Source: Microcebus murinus
Lineage: Eukaryota > Chordata > Mammalia > Primates > Cheirogaleidae
Length of the DNA stretch: 64,000 nt
Assembly (NCBI RefSeq): GCF_040939455.1
Contig: NC_134106.1
Span: forward strand, 41,624,001 to 41,688,000
Reading direction: 5' to 3'
Under the pieces are notes generated by a model that was not told the origin of the DNA, did no database searches, and worked only from the letters and a program-made list of their open reading frames with translations. A program made the translations under genes and the position numbers. Shown here piece by piece: positions 12,236-26,400 of this stretch. The number at the start of each line of letters is the position of its first letter. The first letter of the stretch is position 1.

Positions 12236-13769
12236 ATTTTTAGATTGTGAGCTCACTAACATGAGATAAAAATTCAGACCTTATAAAAACTGGTAAGCCA
12301 CGTGGCTCCAAAGAAGATGGGTCTTTAGAAAGTGGCCCCTGCTTACTGAAGTACTAAACAAACATGTTTACCTGTTGAAATCTGACCTCTTGGTACAATG
12401 CTAAGCTATCTCAGGAGAAACTTTATATCTCCAACAATGCCAAGTGCAATATAAATAATAAATATTTTTGCCTTAAAGATCATGATGTAATAAAGAAAAT
12501 ATATTTAGGAGTGATTTCCCAAAGATATTATGGGTATTACATGAAAGAAGAATTTAAAGATAAGGAGAAATGAGAAACAGAAGTAATTCAGAGGGAACAT
12601 TCCTCATTGAAAATTGTGTAATTCAACATCTCTGAAACCAAGCAATAATTTCTTCATCACAATAGCGAATACATGATTGGAAAATTGTCCTGCTAATTGA
12701 GGATGAAGCACTTGCACTTGATGAAAAAGGAATCATCAGGAATGTTTGGATGTTTTCTAAAAGAAGCTAAAAATATGCATTATAGTTCCAGTTGTGGATA
12801 GAAATTTAATGAATTTTAAACAGGGTGAAAATGTTTGAATAATTGTTTTCTCACTGGGTGGGGTAGCTTTTAGTCATCTCAATAACTATAAAGCTAATTG
12901 AAGGAAAGCAGAATGGCATATCAGGAATTGGAAGATACAAAACCAAATGGAGGAAAGAAAATTGATTGCTTATATGAGAAATTAATACTGTAAATTATCT
13001 AGGCAGAGTTTCAGATGAAATGAGGAACAAAAATAATATTTTAGAAGTGATATACCTGAATCCAAAAGCAAGAACTATTCAAATACAGAATGTTGTTGAA
13101 AACTTAAAAATAAAAACCTAAATAAACTATTTTTTCTTAAAAAATACAGATATACATACTAAAGTATGATTGCTTAATTTGAGTTCTACTAATTTATAGT
13201 TACATGCTTCCAGTGATAGATATAGTATAACCTGCAGAGTTTGGTTATAGTTGGAAATGAAAATTCAGGGGAACAATTTCTAAGTAAAAATACTAAGACT
13301 TGATTTCTGTGCCAAGGAATAGTAAGTAATGTGAAAGACATGTTTTATGGTCTCTGAAAAAGCTCACAACTTTACTTAGAAGTAAAGTTAATAGAGAAAT
13401 AACAGAAGCATGACCTTTTTCTGATATAACTCAATGAACTTTTTAGCTAGATGATGACAGCCAAGAAAGCCAAGGTTAATTTGGGAGATGCTTGTAGAAT
13501 CACGTGATCATTAAAGTTCTGGTAAGAATAAGAAAAGAGAAAATGACATGAAAGAATTCTTTCTCTGATTGAGAAAACTAGCAATGGGAAAATGCTTTTC
13601 ACATTCCAAGTTTATCTGTGAATAAAAAATCTGGGAAAAGAAGTATTGGGTAATGTTGTGAATGCTTCTATAATACCAAGATGGTTATTATTTTGTCAAG
13701 ATGAATATCTTACTGAATATGTCAAGAATACCCGACTGATGAGACATCTTCACAACAAGAAAATAATTT

Positions 13770-13825
13770 GGAGGAAGTCACTTAATCTTGCTGTACCTTA
13801 GTTTCCTCATCTAACTAGAGGGTTT
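13770..13825 (+). mobile_element. MIR SINE core fragment
   Basis: GTCACTTAATCTTGCTGTAC, then CCTTAGTTTCCTCATCTAAC. Confidence 0.6.
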
Positions 13826-14584
13826 ATTTTCCTAACCACTATGATATATACTGCTATATTTTCCTCTAGTGTTAGCATTTCATGCTTGTGGAATAACATG
13901 GCTACCTAGGAAAAAAAGTTACAGGTAAATTAAATCAGAGTGTTACAAAAATCCCACAGGCTTAAGCATTCATCAGACTAAAGGCAGTATCTGGAATACG
14001 CAAACAAGGGTTCTGAGAATGTAACTCTTGGATCTGCCCCTCAAACAGTATGATATTGGTTTGACATGCATGCTAGACAAATGTTTTTTCAGGATATTAC
14101 TGGAACAACGGAAACTCTGATGAATGGTGTCAAATATATGAAATAATAGGTCAAAGGCTTGAGTTATCACAAGTGATTATGACAATAACTCTCAATAATC
14201 ATGACCTTAACTTCTACCATATAATTTTAAGAAAGTCAGATATTGAAAACATTTAAAGTGTTCATCTTTGGCAAGTGCAGATTGGAAGAATGGTGAAAAA
14301 ATCTAAAATTGAAATTATCCTAATGTATTTTTTTAATTTTCATGATAATTTCACCAGGCAGAATTTCTTTGAATCTCATTCACTTTCCAATAGGATGTGG
14401 CACGTGGAAGATGTTCGCTCTCTCTGTCCCTTTTATCAACCTGGGATGACATATTTTTTGTTGTTGTTGTTGCTGTTTTGGTCCTGAGATCTCATAGCCA
14501 ACACAGTGCATGCATGGTTGTCTGTATTTTAAAATTTTGTACATTATTGTTCTCACCACAAAAGAGGATTATCAAAAGAAAGCT

Positions 14585-14745
14585 TGCTTGTCTCCTTTCT
14601 CTTCTTTCTTTCTTTTTTCCCCTTTCTTCCTTCCTCTGTCCTTCCCTCCCTTTATTCCTTCCTTCTCCCTCTCCTCTTCCCTCCCCCCTCCCTCTCTCTC
14701 TACTTCTCTTCTTCCCTGCTCCCTCCTTTCCTTCCATTCTTCTAC
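14585..14745. repeat. Pyrimidine-rich (CT) tract
   Basis: About 160 bp of almost pure C/T, including TTCCTTCC, CCCTCC and CTCTCTCTC runs. It gives meaningless overlapping reading frames on both strands. Confidence 0.95.
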
Positions 14746-16369
14746 TATTATTGAAGGCTTAGGTACACTTTCTATTCTTCATAGTATAAAGGGGAACATG
14801 GATTATGGCAAAGAAGAAAACAGATTTTAATGACTCAGAATTAAAAGAAAGCACTTTTGAATCTCATCTATCTCTTCCACTGGCCCTTCAATCTCCTCCC
14901 ACACTTACATGCTGTTTAGTACGTGTGATCACAGGACCTACTAGGTGGATGGCTCCTCACACTCTTTGATTTATGTTGTTTAATAGATTCTAGCCATGGA
15001 ACCAGGAGGGACAGAAGATAAGGCATAGCCTGCACCTTATATTTCCTTAGTCCTTGCTAACAATTTCCAGTCAAAAACCCTTTGAGCAATCAATTGCTAA
15101 TGATATAATTCTTAAAATCTCTTCTCTGGTCGAGATCTCCCATCTGCTTTCAAGCACCATTCCCATTACAGAATCAAATAATCATTTACAATGAACTATG
15201 AGGCAACTGCATGCAGAACTTTTCCATCTTCCTTTGCTAGAATACAGAGAGGTATGTAGCAGGGGAAGCACATCCAGTATTTTGAATTTTTAAAAACACC
15301 ATGTGTTTTGATCATATGCCCTATGACTGGACTGGGGGACCAGCTACAGGTTGAAAGCAGTGAGGCTGTTTGAAGGAAGCCTGTAGAACTTAATGAGAAT
15401 GCTGGGCTCTAGCATCAAAGGAGGTGGCTGGCTCAGAAAGGCTGTGAAGGCCTGGGCAGAGAAAGACTTTCACATCTTGTGTTGCCTCTTGATAATCTGA
15501 TTCTGGATGCTTTGCCCAACTCTCCTTAAGGGGGAACAAAGAAAGAATGAAAAACAAAAAAAAAAAAAACTAAGCAGGCAGATAGGAATCTCTTTCAACC
15601 CACTTTTTTCTTCCATTTTAAGAGTATTTTGTTTTGCTTTTGATCAGGGAGGTGCTAGTGGTAGAAAATTCTTATCTCTCGTATCTTTTTAGGATAATTA
15701 AGGTCACTCAGAGTGATATGTTAGCACTGCTAGATAACTTTTGAGAAAGGATTTTAAGATAACTTTATATAAAAAGTAAATTTCTATGTTTGCAAACACT
15801 ACCACATAAGGATATTAACTCAGAACTCAAATCTTATTGTGGAAAGGGACATTGAAATATATACAAAGTTAATCCTTCACTTGACAGATGAAAAACCTAG
15901 AGCTTATCGAGGTTAAGTAAAATGTCCTGGGTTACGCTTCACACATAACTGGTTAACTTTTATCATTGTGCAATCTAAATGATTAAAAACTGCATTCTGG
16001 AAAGCCAGTTTCTTACTTCTTTCATGCTCCCCAACATCTGCGCTCTCCACTCCTAACTCTAATCCTGAAGAATAACAATATCTGGTTTGATTGCTTTGTC
16101 TGGGTAGAAATATGCAAATTTTGCTTGCATTGGTATTTTTGATTCTTCCTTCTCCCAAACTCACCAAGTCATTTTGATCCTACATCTGACTGTATCTCCT
16201 ATTTGCTCTGTTTCAGTATATTTACATAGAGGCTTACGCTCTTTTCTCCCATTATTCTTATTAAATGCTGATCCTATCACAGACCTTTCTGGAACTCTCC
16301 ATGACACCCAAAGCCCTTGCATCATTTGCATCTGTATCACCTTAAATTTTTGTCAAAAATGTGGGTTCA

Positions 16370-16455
16370 CTGTTAAATCAGAAACTGAAAGGGACATAAA
16401 TCTGTAGTTTAACAACCTCTTGGGTGATGCTGATACATAAAATTTTGAACCACTG
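16370..16455 (+). mobile_element. MER5-type hAT fragment
   Basis: GTTTAACAACCTCTTGGGTG, ATGCTGATAC and TTTTGAACCACTGAC match the MER5A/B 3' half. Confidence 0.6.
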
Positions 16456-16860
16456 ACCTACAGGGTAAAATCCAATTCCTTTCTCGCAGTAGTAATATCC
16501 TGCCATCATTTTATCCATTTTAACATCATTTTCCCCAATTTTTATCCAGCACCATTGTTCACCTCTTTTCTCCATGCATCTTTACTCTAGCCACATTAAC
16601 TCCAGGCATCCCCAAACACATCACGTAGTCTTTAACCTATGCCATTTCTCCATCTTTTCCTCTGTCTCAGCTTTGTAGCTCACATCTTTATTATCTTGGA
16701 GATATACTACTTTTCTCTCAATACCAAGGTCAAATATTACTTCCTTGAGAAAGCTTTTCTTTAAATGCTTTGAACACTACATTGTCATAGAATGTAGCAT
16801 AAATCTCTATTACAGAATTTATCTCATTTGAATGTAATTAAAATGAATGTACCCCCAAAA
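16456..16860 (+). mobile_element. L2 LINE fragment
   Basis: TTTACTCTAGCCACATTAAC, then AGGTCAAATATTACTTCCTT, then GAGAAAGCTTTTCTTTAAAT: degraded L2 3' portion. Confidence 0.55.
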
Positions 16861-17317
16861 CTACAGAACACCTACTATGGGCCAAGTTCCTGCACTAAAG
16901 AAATAAAAGTCACAATCTACTCTGAAGAAAATTACTACTCAGCTTTTCTCAATCAGAATCTTTATCTGAAGCACAGAAAACAGAAAATGATTTGAGTAAC
17001 TATTTTCTCAATTCTCTCAAGGATGATACATGGCTAACACTATTATATACAGCGAGTATCTTAGGACTTTGGGGCTTAATCTTTTTAGGAAACTCCAGTT
17101 GAAGTGAAAAAGCAGAATAAAGGTATTTAATTGCTTATATGTTTATCTCTCTTATATCATGTCTCAATTCCTCTTCTATCCTTAAATAGCATCTACACTA
17201 GTGCCAAATTTTTTGTAGTCATTTAATATATTTTATTGCTAAATTAAAGGCATTGGAATTCATTTTTATTCTTGTGGGTCTTAGGAATCTGGGCAAGGCA
17301 GTATAAATTATCTATAT

Positions 17318-17392
17318 TTGTAAACTCAGAATCTAGTAAGTGCTTGAGACATAGTTGGCACTCAGTGAATTTTTGTTGAATAAATGCACATA
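17318..17392 (+). mobile_element. L2 LINE 3'-terminal fragment
   Basis: GTGCTTGAGACATAGTTGGC, then ACTCAGTGAATTTTTGTTGA, then ATAAATG. Confidence 0.65.
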
Positions 17393-17427
17393 TTTAGAAA
17401 AGTTGACCCTACCCTTAAATATCAACT

Positions 17428-17456
17428 CAATAGTAATAAATAAATAAATAAATAAT
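17428..17456. repeat. (AATA)n short tandem repeat
   Basis: Repeated AATA units between the L2 end and the L1 fragment. Confidence 0.85.
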
Positions 17457-18320
17457 AACCCAATTTAAAAATGTGCTAAGGACTTGAATAAACATTTCTT
17501 CAAAGAAGACATACAAATTGCCAGTGTGTATACAAAAAGATGCTCAATGTTGGTAATCACCAGGGAAATCCAAATTAAGACTACATGACAAGATATCACC
17601 TTATATCTGTCATGATGGCTACTTTAGTTAAACGAATAAAGTGTTGGTGAGGATGTAGAGAAAGTGGAAGCCATATACACAGGTGGTGAGAATGCAAAAT
17701 GGTGCAGCTGCTATAGAAAACAGTATGGAGATTCTTCAAAAAATTAAAAATAGAACTACCATATGAACCAGCAATCCTACTTCTGGATATTTATACAAAA
17801 AAACAGAAATCAGGATTTTTGAAAAGAGATTTACACTCCCATGTTCACTGTAGCACTATTCACAATAACCAAGATGTGCAAATAACCTAAATGCTCATTG
17901 ACAGACGAATTTATTAAAAACCGTGGTATATACATACAATGGAATATTACTCAGCCTAAAAAGGGAGAAAATCCTGTAATGTGACAACAAAATGTACCTT
18001 GAATGAAGACATGCTAAGTGAAATAAGCCAGCAGAGAAGGAAAAATACTGCATGATTTCACCTATACAAGATATCTAAAATGGTCTAATTCTTAGAAGCA
18101 AAAAAGAGAATGACAGTTGTTAGGGGGTCGAAGGAGGGAGAAATGGGGAGTTGCTAATCACGAGTTAACAAAATTTCAGTTATGCAAGATGAATAAATTC
18201 TAGATATCTGCTGTATAATATTGTAAGTATAGATAACAATACCTGTATTGTATACTGAAAACTCTGCTAAGAGGGTAGATTTCATGTTAACTCTACTTAC
18301 TACAATAAAATAATGATAAA
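17457..18320 (+). mobile_element. Old L1 3' end (L1M)
   Basis: Remnant ORF2 C-terminus and 3' UTR: AGATGCTCAATGTTGGTAAT, CCAGCAATCCTACTTCTGGA, GTAGCACTATTCACAATAAC, ATGGAATATTACTCAGCCTA, then the 3' UTR block CATGATTTCACCTATACAAG. About 860 bp and strongly diverged. Confidence 0.85.
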
Positions 18321-19937
18321 GAAAGAAAAGTTGCACACATTAGAGTGTATTTATTTGGCTAGATGACCTTTTCCCAAGCCACCCATCAATTCTCCAGTCA
18401 GTTGTTCCCTCTTAGTCAGACTGAAAATTAAAGAAGAATAAAGTTGTAGAGTTGAAAAAAAAAAGAATGTAGTAACTCAAGGATCATAAGTGTCACTTCA
18501 AGAAAAAATAATATGAATGTAAAAATCTTCTCTACTGCACTTCTGCATATCGCACTTCAAATTTAATTGCTTCCTGTGTTAGGTGTATTTCAAAGATAAA
18601 AAGAAAGTTCTGCAAGTAAAATATTATGAAGAGAAAACAATGCTACATTTTCCTGGGTGAAGGGGATGGTGGTTTATTCAGTATTATTCTAATCTAATAA
18701 AGCCTAATTAATTTAGTTTGAATATGTTTTCAAGAATAAATAATTACAAATTTAAGGATTTAAGGTAAGATAATGGAAAAAGATATAAAATGCCACAAAA
18801 TCCTGGTGTCCTAAAGAAATTTTGAGAGAGTCTGTGATACCTGCTGCTTCTATTGCAAAGTCTGCAGCCACGTGGCTTCAGACAGGGTTGTCTTTTTATA
18901 AACATGACATAAGTGCACACTGACACTCTTCCTGGGAATAACGGTTTCCCTATTTATGTGTTAAAGCCTTTGTTCATTTAGTCACCAAAAAAAAGTTCCA
19001 GGCCAGGAGTGCTTCAGTTTAGAGAGGTGCTATACTTTGTGGATGCCTCTAGGGGGCTCTGTAGATAATAAAATTCATGATGCAGAAGCAGCATTTCCCT
19101 AAATGGTCCCTAATGCCTCAAATCCCCAACTGTCTAATTTACATCCAAGGACGAGCTTACTTTCTTTAGGGCATAACCCATTATATTACAAAGTCGTTAA
19201 AATGGAAATAAATGTATAGAAATCTGTTTAAGTTAGCAAATTGTGCTAAGGTAAAATAATCCTATATAAACCACGGCCTAAAAAAATAAAGAGTATATAT
19301 GGAATTCGGCCTAAGAATATTACCATGCAGAAATGATAATTAACCCAAGTCAACCTGCACACAGTGATTTTCAGCATTTTGGCAAGAGAAAGAATTTTGC
19401 TATGAAAGCAGTACTCTAAAAATCAAATAAAAGGATAGGAGACCTAGTTTTAAATTGTTATTAAAACACACAGGCATTTTACTTTAATGGTCACAGGCTT
19501 AGTTCCAATTATTTCAGAATCAAAAGCTTATTACTTGGATAGTAAATATACTTCATTCCCAGACTGTAGCTGTCCCTAATTTGGTTCGTTAAGGAGATTA
19601 TCCCTGTGTGTGTGCACGTGGCTCATCTGCCCTCTGTGTGATCAGATGAGAGGATCCTGACTTCCATCTCCAGTAAGAAGGCCAAGCCCATCTAGTAGAG
19701 AATTGAGAGTTTCTGTGGGATTTGGGTGCTTTGAGATGCTGAGACGCTACGTGTAAGCTTCAGAGACCCTCCTGAGCTACTAAGTTGTACAGTGTTTTAC
19801 ATTTTAACATCTCTAAAATCCAGATTTGAGTTGCAATTGAAGTGCGTACTTACCCAGGTTACATGGCAGTGTTTAGTGATACATAAAATAACCGTGCACC
19901 ACCATGGTCAATGATGTCAATAAATATGGTGATTGAT

Positions 19938-20118
19938 ATGCTCTAGCTCAAACACTCAAACTTTACTATGCATATGAAATCATCTGGGGATCGTATTAAA
20001 ATGTAGATTCCGATTCAGTAAATCTGAGGAGGGGCAAGAGTCTTTTCATCTTTAATGAGCTCCCAGGTGATGCTCATGCTGCTGGTTCACAGACCACACC
20101 TTGCATAGCAAAGCTCTA
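19938..20118 (+). mobile_element. MER5A-like hAT (Charlie-derived) element
   Basis: ATGCATATGAAATCATCTGG, GATTCAGTAAATCTGAGGAG, GAGCTCCCAGGTGATGCTCA, then TGCTGGTTCACAGACCACAC: near-complete MER5A order. Confidence 0.85.
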
Positions 20119-21044
20119 AGTGGGCTAGGAGTTGTAAATGGGCTTTATTTCCTTTTAAACTACATAAAAACTATAGCTGTTAGTTGCACGCTCTTGTTTC
20201 ATAATTGTTCCAATATATGTTCCTATGTAATTTTATATGAATATGTTTATTCATAAATAACAAACCAAAAAGTATTAAATAATAAAAATAATGAAGGATT
20301 GATTTCAATCCTTGATGACCGAACGCTAGGGAAGAAAATGTTAACAAATAAGGGCAATTTACTTTTTCAAATAAGCACTTAAGACTCAGGCAGAGACTCT
20401 GCTTGGTTAGAGGTAGTGAAGACAGGCAGAGAAGACAGTGGTTGTTTCCAAAAAGTAATGTTAATTGGAATCTGATGATGACAATAATAACATTCTTACA
20501 AACTCAAAGAATTACTTGTATTTGAACTATAAAGTGCCTACTCCCAGTTCGTTCCTTAACAAGATACTCATATTGTTTCTAAAAATTCTAAGTTGCCTAA
20601 TTGTCTTTATGAATTTTTGATATATCAGCAGGTGGATGTTGTAATTTAGGGAAAGAAATGAAGAAATCACACTGAGCTTGGGGTTGATAAACAGAGGTTT
20701 TCTTCTGAATTCTTTTACATATTAGGGATGCATCCTTGATAATGTTAAACCCATAACTTGTGATCTCCAAGTTAACTCAATTTTCTCACAAAGCTGTTAC
20801 CACAGTTAAATAACTTTTAAAATGAGATAATGTGTGCAAAATCTCATAAATTCATCTGCAATCAGGACAATCCTCATACCTGTAGGGTCAGTGTAAAATG
20901 AAAATGAGGAGACCCTTGTTCACAAGTTATTAAGAATTCCAAGATGGCAATAAGAAGATATTAAATAAAGAGAGGGGTCCTTTTATGTGTGGAGCCTTGT
21001 GTGACTACACAGGTCATATGTCCATGAACAGTCCTGTCTGCAAT

Positions 21045-21290
21045 ATAATCATAGCTAATATTCACCATATTAGGAGAATATTCATAGAGCTTATATTCTA
21101 TCGAGATGTTATAATATACCAGGCACTATCCTCAGTGCTTCAATTACATAGTCTCACTTAATCCTTTGAATGGGAAAATATTAAAGCACAGAAACATTAA
21201 ATATCTTGTCTCACATCATATAACTACCAAGTTTAGGGTGCCAGGGTTGGAATGCAGGTCTGTCTGATTCTAACACTGTTCATCTTAACT
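21045..21290 (-). mobile_element. MIR SINE
   Basis: Antisense MIR: ACCAGGCACTATCCTCAGTG, TCTCACTTAATCCTTTGAAT, and a final block GGTTGGAATGCAGGTCTGTC. Confidence 0.8.
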
Positions 21291-22119
21291 AATTTAATGT
21301 CATGAGTTATCTTCATGGGTCATTATCTCTATTTGATCCAAATTTAGAAACTTAGGCTCAGAAAAAAAAATAGTTACTTATTTGAAGGGCAATTCACTTA
21401 TCATGACCTTGACTAGATGACCTATGTCAACTTAATCAGCTTATGTCCCTGATAGGTCACAAAGACCCTGGTACATAGTACACAGTCATTAAATACATAT
21501 GAAACTGAACACTCAGAGTCAACAATTTCTCTGTGGCCAGAATATTTACTCAACAAAGATAAAAATTTCATTTTCCTATTATTAAAAATCACATACTTCT
21601 GAATAAGAGAATTATTTTTATTTTAAAGCAATTAATTTGTTTTAAATGTTTTTCAGTAGTGATCATGTTCCTGAAAAAAAAAATACCAGTTACCATGTAC
21701 AGAAACGATTTTCTTGCAAACATAAGCACTTTGATCCAATGAACTAAAGACAAGAGTATATCATCTCATGATAGAAATTAAGAGGAAATCCAAAATATTC
21801 CTTTTGTTCTGGATGGATTTCAGATTTCTTAAAAATATGGCTCAAACTTGGTAAAGTAACAAACTTACATTTATATGAAGCTTTTTTTCCTTTTTCTTTG
21901 CAGTGTGTTTTCTAACCTTTCATGTCATTTTATCTTTCCTATTCTTTTCCAATCCTGAGAGAGGAACTAATTCATTGTGCTTCAATCCTGTATAATATCA
22001 TACTTGGCATACAGCTGAGCGAAGAGAAACAAAGTGTAACTCAGATTACTTTATTACCTGCTCTTTGAAATTATTACCAATTTCCTCTGGCAGCCTCTGC
22101 TATTTTTCTAGAGCAATTT

Positions 22120-22275
22120 TTCATATTTCACTTATGGAGCTTGTATTGTAATTTTGTATTTCTTCATTTGGTTCTCCCTCCAGATTTCTGAATGTATTAT
22201 CTTATATATGTGTCCCAAGTGTCTAGCACAGAGCCTGGCACATCCTAGATATTGATTAATGTCAACTAACTGAAT
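22120..22275 (+). mobile_element. L2 LINE 3' end
   Basis: AGTGTCTAGCACAGAGCCTG, then GCACATCCTAGATATTGATT, then AACTGAATG. Confidence 0.65.
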
Positions 22276-23235
22276 GCACACATGCAGGTGTTAATGTATA
22301 AGCAAATGGAGAAATTTAAACAAGATATTCCAGTAGGTGCTAAAATTAAGAAGAAATGATCAGTTTTAGACATTGTTCATTACTGCCTTCTGCTGGGCTG
22401 AAAAATGTCATATTCTATAAAATGTATCAAGTCCTCAGAATTAAAATGTCACTGAACCCCCTACCAGACCATGTTATGCTAGCTTGATATTTGAAAGCAC
22501 TACAATTCATTATGCCAACTGCTGATACAGTTCCAGGCTATGGGGCATCTGCCGAAACCGATGGGAAATAAAAATCTGTGGTTCCCCTAAAAGGGAGAAT
22601 GCTATGTTTAAAAATCTGAATTCCAGACAAGAGCTCACCAGATGCTCTGTGGACTAAAGAGCTGAGTTCCAGTTCCTTGGGGACCTGAGCAGATGGGACT
22701 CCCTGAACTCAATCTCGAAGAGGAATGTCAATGGCAAGGTGCCTGGACTCTGCCACAATTGCTCATTTCTCTGGCCCCCCGGCTATGGTGCACAGAAGTG
22801 AATGTAGTCTTAGCAATGTACAAAGCCAAGAGTTCATAGAAATCTAGAAAGTACTCCCAGATGTATTTACTGTGCATCCCTGTGTGTATGGTTGTAGCAA
22901 GTATTATTATGTATTTATGCCCTTAGAAGAGGTAAGGTGTGCAGGCTGTCAGAGCGGGGATGAGACTCACAGAAGTAACAGCTTAATACCAATTAGAACT
23001 GTGTGTGTGTTGGGGGTGCGGGGTTTTGCTGAAACCTCATAAATAGCTAGGCATCTGAGAAATTTTTCCTGTTTCTTCTCTTCCCTTCAGATCGTACCTT
23101 TTCTGACAACCTAGCAATCTAAGCCGCATTTTGTGTTTTCTTTCCCTCAAGACTCCTATGAAGCTCATTTAATTTAATTTTATCATTATAAAAATACAGA
23201 ATGAAGAGAGATAAGTGAGATTACACTATGATATG

Positions 23236-23465
23236 GGAAGCCACATAGGGTAGCAGTTAAGGGCAAGGTTTCTGTGGTGGGATTATTTGGGTTAGAATCT
23301 TGGCTTTGCTACTTACCAATTGTTTTCCCCAGGTCAGTTACCTAACTCCTCCTGTCTCTGTGTCTTCATTTGTCAAATAGGGATTGTATTAGTGCACACC
23401 TATTGTCATGCTCAAAGTATTTCCTTTGAATTCATAAAGCACTGAAAATTGATGGTACATCACTC
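23236..23465 (+). mobile_element. MIR SINE
   Basis: GGGTAGCAGTTAAGGGCAAG, TTTGCTACTTACCAATTG, GGTCAGTTACCTAACTCCTC, CATTTGTCAAATAGGGATTG: MIR in order. Confidence 0.85.
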
Positions 23466-26400
23466 TATGTAATTTAATAATAAAAGCTATAGTAAAGATA
23501 AAATAACAGAAATTCACCAAAATTGTTTTTTCTTCTTCCATGACTCCCTTGCTAATATGTTTGAAGTACTGAATGTCAAATTATTTCACAGTTTCATTAA
23601 TTTACTTCCTAAAAGTAAATTGTTTTACTGTGTTCTCAATGCCCTTATGCACATGCCTATTGAGTAACTCACTAGATGTTGTATGAGACATAAAATATGT
23701 TTAATATGTTATTATTACTCTGTAAATTGCTGATTCTCTAACCCTCCAGGGAGAGCTTTGACTCTTCGCGTCCATTTGTATACTGCCTAGAACATTCATA
23801 GGCACAATTGGGCACCACAGAGTTGATACCATTGTTTGGATGCTCTCACTCAGGCAATGTGCTCTACAAGCAGGAGCATCAACTCAGGGATGGAAATCCA
23901 GGTCAGGGTCCAATCCTCCCACTCACAGTCATAAGTTTTGCTGAAGTCTCAAGAGTCCTTATTTGCATAACAAAACTATTATTATTATTACCTCACATAG
24001 TTCTTGGGAAGACCCCTAAAAGGAAATGGAGATTTCTCTGGTCTGCTATTCCATACATGAAAGGAGGCAAGGGTAATTGGCCTCTGTTTGCATTTTAGTG
24101 CTGACCCTTTAGTACAGCAGAAGAGTTGAAATACATTTCAGTATTTCCAAGATTGGGCAGAAATGAGGCTGGTCCTATAATAAATCAGGTTAATGGCATA
24201 TAAGAATTTGTCAAAACATACTCCATCATGTTTTCTTGTTAAAGCTTGCAAATCTACCATCATCTAGGTTTTAAATCAAGTGCAGAAAATTTATTTTCTG
24301 TCTAGACCTGAACTTCTGCCCAAAACACTGTAGGCCCATTTGCTTACACTCCAGACAGGCTAAACCAGACTCTCTCTCAGTCACTAAACCAAGATTCTGC
24401 TTCTACAAAGGCAGCCCAGAGCAGGGGCTGTCATTCAGCCCCAGGGCATCTTCTCTAGTGCTTGCTAAGACAAAACAGAATGGCCAAAGAACTTAGCCTA
24501 GATACATACTACAATCATTACAAGAATATGGTTACTCTATAAGTCAGCTCATTTCAGCTAAAACAACAAAATGACATACTATATAATGAATATCTGTTCC
24601 TGCATTACACAATTTTAATATGAAAGTTAGGCTGTAGCCACAATCAGTTTTAGCTGGTCAAAAATTGAGCCTCCTCTCTCTATCAGCCAGGACAATGTGT
24701 ATGTCCTTGTGTTAAGGGAAATCCTTTGTGTTTTCTCATAGGCTACTTGTGGGCATTAGCAAAACCTACCTTAAAATCATTCATTCAAGTGAAAACACAT
24801 TATCACACAAAATCAAGGTAGTATTATCTGTAGTTGCATATTAATACGGTAAGTAAAAACATGTAGATCTGTATGGAAAATGTTACAGAAAAAGTGAATT
24901 CAGGAAGCAAAAAGCAATTCTCTTCCCTAAAGAATGAATGAGGCATGTGGAAAAGTCAATGTAAACAAATTGTAAAATGCTACCAACCAATATATTGACT
25001 GTGACAACATAGTAAGAGAAGAAAGTCAGTCAGGAACCTCAACAAGGAAGAGTCTAGAGGAAATAAAAACCCAGGGGGAGGTTGTTTAATCATGACTTTG
25101 GAGCCCATATGAGGAGGTCCCTGCCAACTAAAGAAGTCCTCCCTTCTTCCATATGGCAGGATTTACAGATGTCACTGAAGATCTCTTTATCCTCCAAGTT
25201 CCTGCCAGGTCAATTTTTCCATCAGGTCACAAAGCCTTTCATTTTGAAATTGGAAAATGACCGAAAATGCAAATTCTGCCAGGAGTTTGTGTTCCTATGT
25301 GTAAATGACAGGTACTCTATTCCTCTCTGAGCAAAGAGAACAGCACATTTGAGGACCCAAAAAAGGGGATAAATTGGGAAACCTTCACAATTTTCTAAAG
25401 TTTTCTGTTGTCCAAAAGAGAAAAAGAAAGGATTAAGGGGCATTTGCACAAAGGAAATATAATATTTGACCTCTTTCCCAGTATTGATACTTGTACACAG
25501 TAGTGTGGCCATTGCATATGGCAGAGGGGGCCATCCTGATTACAGTTAAAAAGCAACCATTTTTTTTTTTCCACAGATGGGTAAAATGCTTACATAAGAT
25601 ATGATATTTTCTGAACCTTATCCACCTTATGGCATCTTCTAGATTTTCAGTGATAAATGTTTCTAAGTGTAATTAAAGACTGAGCTGATCTAATTAGGTT
25701 GATGAAATTTTCAGTAGGGATTTAATTCCCCACCCTGGCACTTCACTCAATTTTCTTTTTCTCTAGAATACTTCCTTAGGCTCAATCCTAGCACCTTTTA
25801 GTGGCAGCACTCTAAATTACCTCACACAGGCAGTGTGTCTCCACTCCACTGATTGTAAAATACCCAGCAGGTACATATGACCAAAAACAAACTTCAAATA
25901 AAGGATTCTAGGTTGTTTTATTGAACACACAATCCTTTCCTACCTCTTCACTTTCATTTCCTTACTAATAAAATGTGCTAAATAATTTTTACTATGCAGG
26001 ATGGAAATAGGTGTTTCAAAGCATTTTAGAGACGAAAAGAGACTAAGAAATACATAATAGCAGGAGCTGATATTGAGGAAAGATTAATAAGGGAGCAGCA
26101 TGACCTTTCCTTGACGGTCACTTACTACAGAAACCCTCATCGTCAAAATACTGGGATAAAAACACATATTAGCGAGATTTTTCATCTATCTTTGAAGATG
26201 TTAAAAAATATCTCTAATGAGCACCTGAGGAATTAACTGTGATGCTTTTATGAAGGAAAATGTTTTCCAGTGCTCTAAAGTGAATAGGCAAGGCTGTAAC
26301 TATCCTCAAACTCCAAGTGTATCACTCAGACACCATGATTTCTCTTTTGCAGCATTTTCTAATTTCCTCTTCTACTGTAGCAGTCACTCAAAAACTGCTA

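Noticed and set aside
14397..14830. Ser/Leu/Pro-rich and Arg/Glu/Gly-rich frames on opposite strands
   Set aside because: Artefacts of the pyrimidine-rich tract.
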